Origin: Methanobrevibacter sp.
Lineage (GTDB): Archaea > Methanobacteriota > Methanobacteria > Methanobacteriales > Methanobacteriaceae
Length of the DNA: 8,527 bases
Assembly (NCBI GenBank): GCA_030539985.1
Contig: JAUNXD010000063.1
Coordinates: 1 to 8,527 of the forward strand
Direction of reading: 5' to 3'
Below the pieces are notes generated by a model. That model saw only the letters and a list, made by a program, of their open reading frames with translations. It had not been told where the DNA came from and ran no database searches. Below are positions 5,559 through 8,527 of the stretch, one piece after another. The stretch's first letter is position 1. Every line of letters begins with the position of its first letter. Both the position numbers and the translations under genes were made by a program.

Positions 5559-8527
5559 TCGGATAATGATACTGCAGTATTGCATGAAAATCTTAACGAG
5601 GACATCTCAATTTCAATAAGTAATGATGATATTTTAAAAGCGTCAAATGATTATTATTTCAATGCTTCAGTTGAAACTGACGGTGATGGATCTCAGGATA
5701 ATCCATATAAGTATTTATATGCCGATAGAATCAAGGCAAATTCCAATCTGTACCTTGCCAATGGGGAATATAAACTTGATATCTCAAAAACCATTCAGGA
5801 AGTAAGTATTATAGGCAGTGACGTTGACAAAACCATAATCAGATATGATGGTGTCGCCTTTACAGTTAACAATAAACTGACAGTTAACAATGTAACTTTT
5901 ATTGGTGCTTCTATCACCAATCATGCCATTTTTAATGCAACCAATTCTGTTTTCATTGATGCCTATGGTTCCAAGCCTGATAGCTATGGCAACAATTATG
6001 GTGGTGCCATTTATACTTATGATGAAAACCCAAGTGCATCTGTAAATGTGAACAATTGTACTTTCAGGGACAATTATGCTGTTTACGGTGGTGCAATCTA
6101 TATGGGTGCCGGTGTTTTGCAGATAAATGATTGTCTGTTTTACAATAATTATGCAAATAATTATGGTGGTGCCATAGCCTGTGACTATATTGACGGCATT
6201 ACCATTTCTAAATCCCGGTTTTTTGATTCAAGGTCTCTGTTTGATGCCGGAGGGTGTATTTACCTGAGAGAATCAGGCAGCTTTACTGGTAAGGAAATTG
6301 ACATTTTTAACTCATCATCCACTTTTGGAGGTGCAATAACTGCTCTTAACACTGATGTTTCCTTATCTAATGTGAATCTTACAGGCAATCATGCCAGATA
6401 TGATGGGGGTGCAATCTATCAGATGTATGGCACTTTCACTTTAATCAATTCGGTTTTGGACAATAATTCAGCCCGCAATGGTGGAGCATTGTTCATTGAC
6501 AATTCTACAAGCGTTTTTATCCGGTCATCAGCATTTACAAATAATGTCGCTTCCAATACTGCTGGAGCGATTTATTCTCTTTTAAACAAATTAAGTTCCT
6601 CTTATGGGGCATATAATCGCTTTTCATCAAACAGTGCAATGTTTTATAGGGATTATTATGATACTTCTCTGTTTAATCTAACCATAGGCAGTGGAAATTA
6701 TACGATGTATAATGTCGGGTCAAATCCAAATATGACCTTGCCTTCCAGATACAGTCTGGTTGAAGATGGTTATGTCACTCCGGTTAAGGACCAGCAGACA
6801 AGTGGAAACTGTTGGGCTTTTACTGCAATAGCTGTTTTGGAATCATGCATTTTAAAGGCAGGCGGTGAAAAACTGGATTTATCTGAAGAAAACATGAAAA
6901 ACCTCATTGCACTATATTCGGATTATGGGTGGAAAATGGATACAAATAATGGTGGGTATGATATTATGCTTCAAGCTTATCTTACCAGTTGGCTGGGGCC
7001 AGTATATGAATCTGATGATGGTTTTGATGACAAGTCCACTCTATCTCCTTTGATTAACAGTGTCATGCATGTTCAAAATATTAAATTCCTGAAACGTGAT
7101 TCCTATCTGGATACTGAAGATATCAAACGGGCAATTTTAACTTATGGTGCTGTAGGTGCAGGTATTTATTATATTGGTGACTGTTTCAATTCACAAACAA
7201 ACAGCTATTGCTGTTATGCTGCAGAAGGAGGAAATCATGCAGTTACCATTGTCGGATGGGATGATAACTACTCAGCATCCAATTTCAAATTTGGCGGTCC
7301 AGAAGGTGACGGTGCATGGATTGTCAGAAATAGTTGGGGTCCAAATTGGGGAAACAATGGATATTTCTATGTTTCATATTATGACAGAACATTTGCAATG
7401 CCCTCTTTAGGAAATGGTGCTTATACAATCATTTTAAATGATACCATTAGATATGATAAGAATTATCAGTATGACATTGGAGGTGTTACCGATCAATTTT
7501 TAAACTCATCTTCGCAGGTATGGTATAAGAATGTATTTACTGCTGCTTCAGATGAGTTTTTAGCTGCAGTTTCAACATATTTTAATAAGGTATATAATTG
7601 GACTGCATCAGTTGTTGTAAACGGACAAATTAAGGATGTAATCTCTGGAATTTCTGATTTGGGTTATTACACTTTTAATTTAAACAGATTGATTTGTTTA
7701 AAAACAGGTGATGTTTTTGAAGTAATTTTTAACATAACATCTGATGGGGGAGCCGGCTTTCCAATATCAGAAGTTATCAGATTAAATAAGTATACATACT
7801 TTCCGGGTGTTTCTTACGTCAGTTATGACGGCGAAAACTGGAGTGACTTATATAATTTGACTTGGAGATATTCATCACATTCTTATGTATCACAGGTTGC
7901 ATGCATTAAGGCATTCACAGTTTTAAATCCTATAAATACATTTTTAAACCTCACTGTTGATTTTGACGAAGGTGACATATCTGCCATTGTAAAGGATGAA
8001 TACGGCAATCTTGTCAAATACGGAAATGTCACTTTTGACATTAATGGAGAAAAGCAAACCGTCAGCATAAATAATGGTATTGCAAATCTTTCATATGTTT
8101 TTAAGCACAGTATAAATTCAATTTCAGCCATATTTGATGCTGAAGGATATAATCAGTCTTCAGATTCACAAAAATATATTCTTCCAAAGACTGATATTCA
8201 TCTTGATTTGGAAATCTTCAAATCTTACAACAACGCTGAAATCAAATTTTACGGATCAAAAATGATTAATGAAACCGGTTGGGTTTTAATTAATAATAAA
8301 ACTTACAACATCACTTTTGAAAACGGCTTCGGCTCATTGAAGTTAAGCAATCTATCAAACGATGTTTATGATGTAAAGGTATTTTTAAACCAAAGCGATT
8401 ATGACTTCAATAATCTTTCCGGTCAGTTCACAATTCAATACAGGCAATCCGATGGTGTATGCAGCGATATTGTGATGTCAGGACATGATGCGGTTATATG
8501 TATTGAAATAGCTGATGCTACCGGCAA
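5481..8527 (+). CDS. Secreted papain-family (C1A) cysteine protease with beta-helix, lectin-like and Ig-like domains (3' end missing)
   Basis: A surface or secreted protease-adhesin, open to the right edge with 1015 full codons and no internal stop. Order by residue: signal peptide 1-26; beta-helix about 58-415, with a GGAI motif every 25-29 residues; C1A protease about 420-645; lectin-like domain about 653-812; Ig-like domains from about 815 on. The protease shows PVKDQ, NCWAF, LSEEN, NNGGY, NHAVTIVGWDDNY and RNSWG. These give a predicted oxyanion Gln438, nucleophile Cys444, His586 and Asn617, so it should be active. No inhibitor-type propeptide (ERFNIN, I29) is seen; the beta-helix fills that place. 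The gene lies 24 nt behind another adhesin gene, probably in one operon. Natural substrate is unknown. It is not a C71 pseudomurein endoisopeptidase: the motifs are papain-type. It probably ends, like its neighbour, in more Ig-like domains. Confidence 0.92.
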   Translation, partial: MFANINKIELIITIVFLLILIPSVSASDNDTAVLHENLNEDISISISNDDILKASNDYYFNASVETDGDGSQDNPYKYLYADRIKANSNLYLANGEYKLDISKTIQEVSIIGSDVDKTIIRYDGVAFTVNNKLTVNNVTFIGASITNHAIFNATNSVFIDAYGSKPDSYGNNYGGAIYTYDENPSASVNVNNCTFRDNYAVYGGAIYMGAGVLQINDCLFYNNYANNYGGAIACDYIDGITISKSRFFDSRSLFDAGGCIYLRESGSFTGKEIDIFNSSSTFGGAITALNTDVSLSNVNLTGNHARYDGGAIYQMYGTFTLINSVLDNNSARNGGALFIDNSTSVFIRSSAFTNNVASNTAGAIYSLLNKLSSSYGAYNRFSSNSAMFYRDYYDTSLFNLTIGSGNYTMYNVGSNPNMTLPSRYSLVEDGYVTPVKDQQTSGNCWAFTAIAVLESCILKAGGEKLDLSEENMKNLIALYSDYGWKMDTNNGGYDIMLQAYLTSWLGPVYESDDGFDDKSTLSPLINSVMHVQNIKFLKRDSYLDTEDIKRAILTYGAVGAGIYYIGDCFNSQTNSYCCYAAEGGNHAVTIVGWDDNYSASNFKFGGPEGDGAWIVRNSWGPNWGNNGYFYVSYYDRTFAMPSLGNGAYTIILNDTIRYDKNYQYDIGGVTDQFLNSSSQVWYKNVFTAASDEFLAAVSTYFNKVYNWTASVVVNGQIKDVISGISDLGYYTFNLNRLICLKTGDVFEVIFNITSDGGAGFPISEVIRLNKYTYFPGVSYVSYDGENWSDLYNLTWRYSSHSYVSQVACIKAFTVLNPINTFLNLTVDFDEGDISAIVKDEYGNLVKYGNVTFDINGEKQTVSINNGIANLSYVFKHSINSISAIFDAEGYNQSSDSQKYILPKTDIHLDLEIFKSYNNAEIKFYGSKMINETGWVLINNKTYNITFENGFGSLKLSNLSNDVYDVKVFLNQSDYDFNNLSGQFTIQYRQSDGVCSDIVMSGHDAVICIEIADATG
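6000..6575 (+). repeat. GGAI beta-helix ladder, eight rungs
   Basis: Eight GGAI-like motifs start at residues 174, 203, 229, 257 (GGCIY), 283, 309, 334 (GGALF) and 361 (AGAIY), a spacing of 25-29. Each is preceded by an Asn-rich turn such as NNY, NHARYD or NSARN. This is the pattern of Pmp/pectate-lyase-like parallel beta-helices, one motif per turn or two of the coil. The ladder stops about 55 residues before the protease domain. Confidence 0.8.
6738..7415 (+). other. Papain-like C1A peptidase domain
   Basis: About 226 residues, starting LPSRYSL and GYVTPVKDQ, close to the usual mature C1A start. Active-site codons: Gln438 at 6792, Cys444 at 6810, His586 at 7236, Asn617 at 7329. The His-to-Asn spacing of 31 is longer than in plant papain because of a DDNYSASNFKFGGPEGDG insert, which is common in archaeal and bacterial members. 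The positions of the papain Cys22 and Cys63 pair are Ser441 and Asn489, so that disulfide is absent. Confidence 0.9.
7437..7919 (+). other. Lectin-like domain after the protease
   Basis: Residues about 653-812. Landmarks are YDKNYQYDIGG, WYKNVFTAASDEFLAAVSTYF, FPGVSYVSYDGENWSDL and VACIKAFT. This is the pattern I recall for the Lectin_like domain (PF18560 type) that follows C1A proteases in archaea and bacteria, including the ending where sequence opened by FPG and a W-x-D-L motif precedes the last strand. Sugar binding is a family-level suggestion only. Confidence 0.65.
7923..8527 (+). other. C-terminal Ig-like domains, third one cut by the window edge
   Basis: Two full Ig-like domains (about 7923-8189, with ISAIVKDEYGNLVKYGNVTF, an invasin/Big_1-like pattern; and 8190-8447, with GWVLINNKTYNITF and LSNDVYDVKVFL). 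A third starts near 8448, and its last visible residues, VICIEIADATG, match the strand before the ADATG motif in the upstream protein (near 4968). The protein is thus likely to continue with the same stalk-type domains. Confidence 0.65.

Noticed and set aside
6738..7415. Pseudomurein endoisopeptidase (C71, PeiW/PeiP type)
   Set aside because: The NCWAF, NHAV and NSWG motifs are those of papain-family C1A enzymes, and no pseudomurein-binding repeats are seen.
7156..8131. Short frames at 7156-7410 (+) and 7883-8131 (-)
   Set aside because: Both lie within the continuous protease-adhesin frame, which shows clear domain motifs there.

Overview
The window is AT-rich and fully coding on the + strand apart from a 24-nt gap. 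It carries two very large secreted-protein genes, both cut by the window edges. The domain mix points to a methanogenic archaeon of the Methanobacteriales, most likely Methanobrevibacter or a close relative. That mix is right-handed parallel beta-helix repeats, tandem archaeal-type Ig-like domains, a lysine-rich C-terminal domain, and a papain-like protease with a lectin-like companion domain. These genomes are known for large families of 'adhesin-like proteins' of this build. The assignment rests on recognising the families by eye; no search was run.

Region 1 (1-5456) is the 3' part of an adhesin-like gene that is open at the left edge. It reads, in order: the end of one beta-helix module (1-1058), a second complete module of about 446 residues (1059-2396), a linking Ig-like domain (2409-2654), three Ig-pair units each exactly 489 nt long (2658-4124), four more divergent Ig-like domains (4125-5153), and a 96-residue lysine-rich C-terminal domain (5166-5453). 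There is no C-terminal membrane segment or sortase-type motif.

Region 2 (5481-8527) begins 24 nt downstream, in the same reading frame but behind several in-frame stops. It has its own Shine-Dalgarno sequence and signal peptide. The encoded protein has a GGAI-type beta-helix, then a papain-family (C1A) cysteine protease with recognisable Gln, Cys, His and Asn active-site residues, then a lectin-like domain, then Ig-like domains running off the right edge.

The gap is short and shows no terminator-like sequence, so the two genes are probably co-transcribed. Together they look like a cell-surface locus: a long fibrous adhesin plus a surface-displayed protease. Whether the protease acts on the partner adhesin, on other archaeal surface proteins or on foreign cells cannot be told from sequence. 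No RNA genes, CRISPR arrays, insertion sequences or phage genes were seen.
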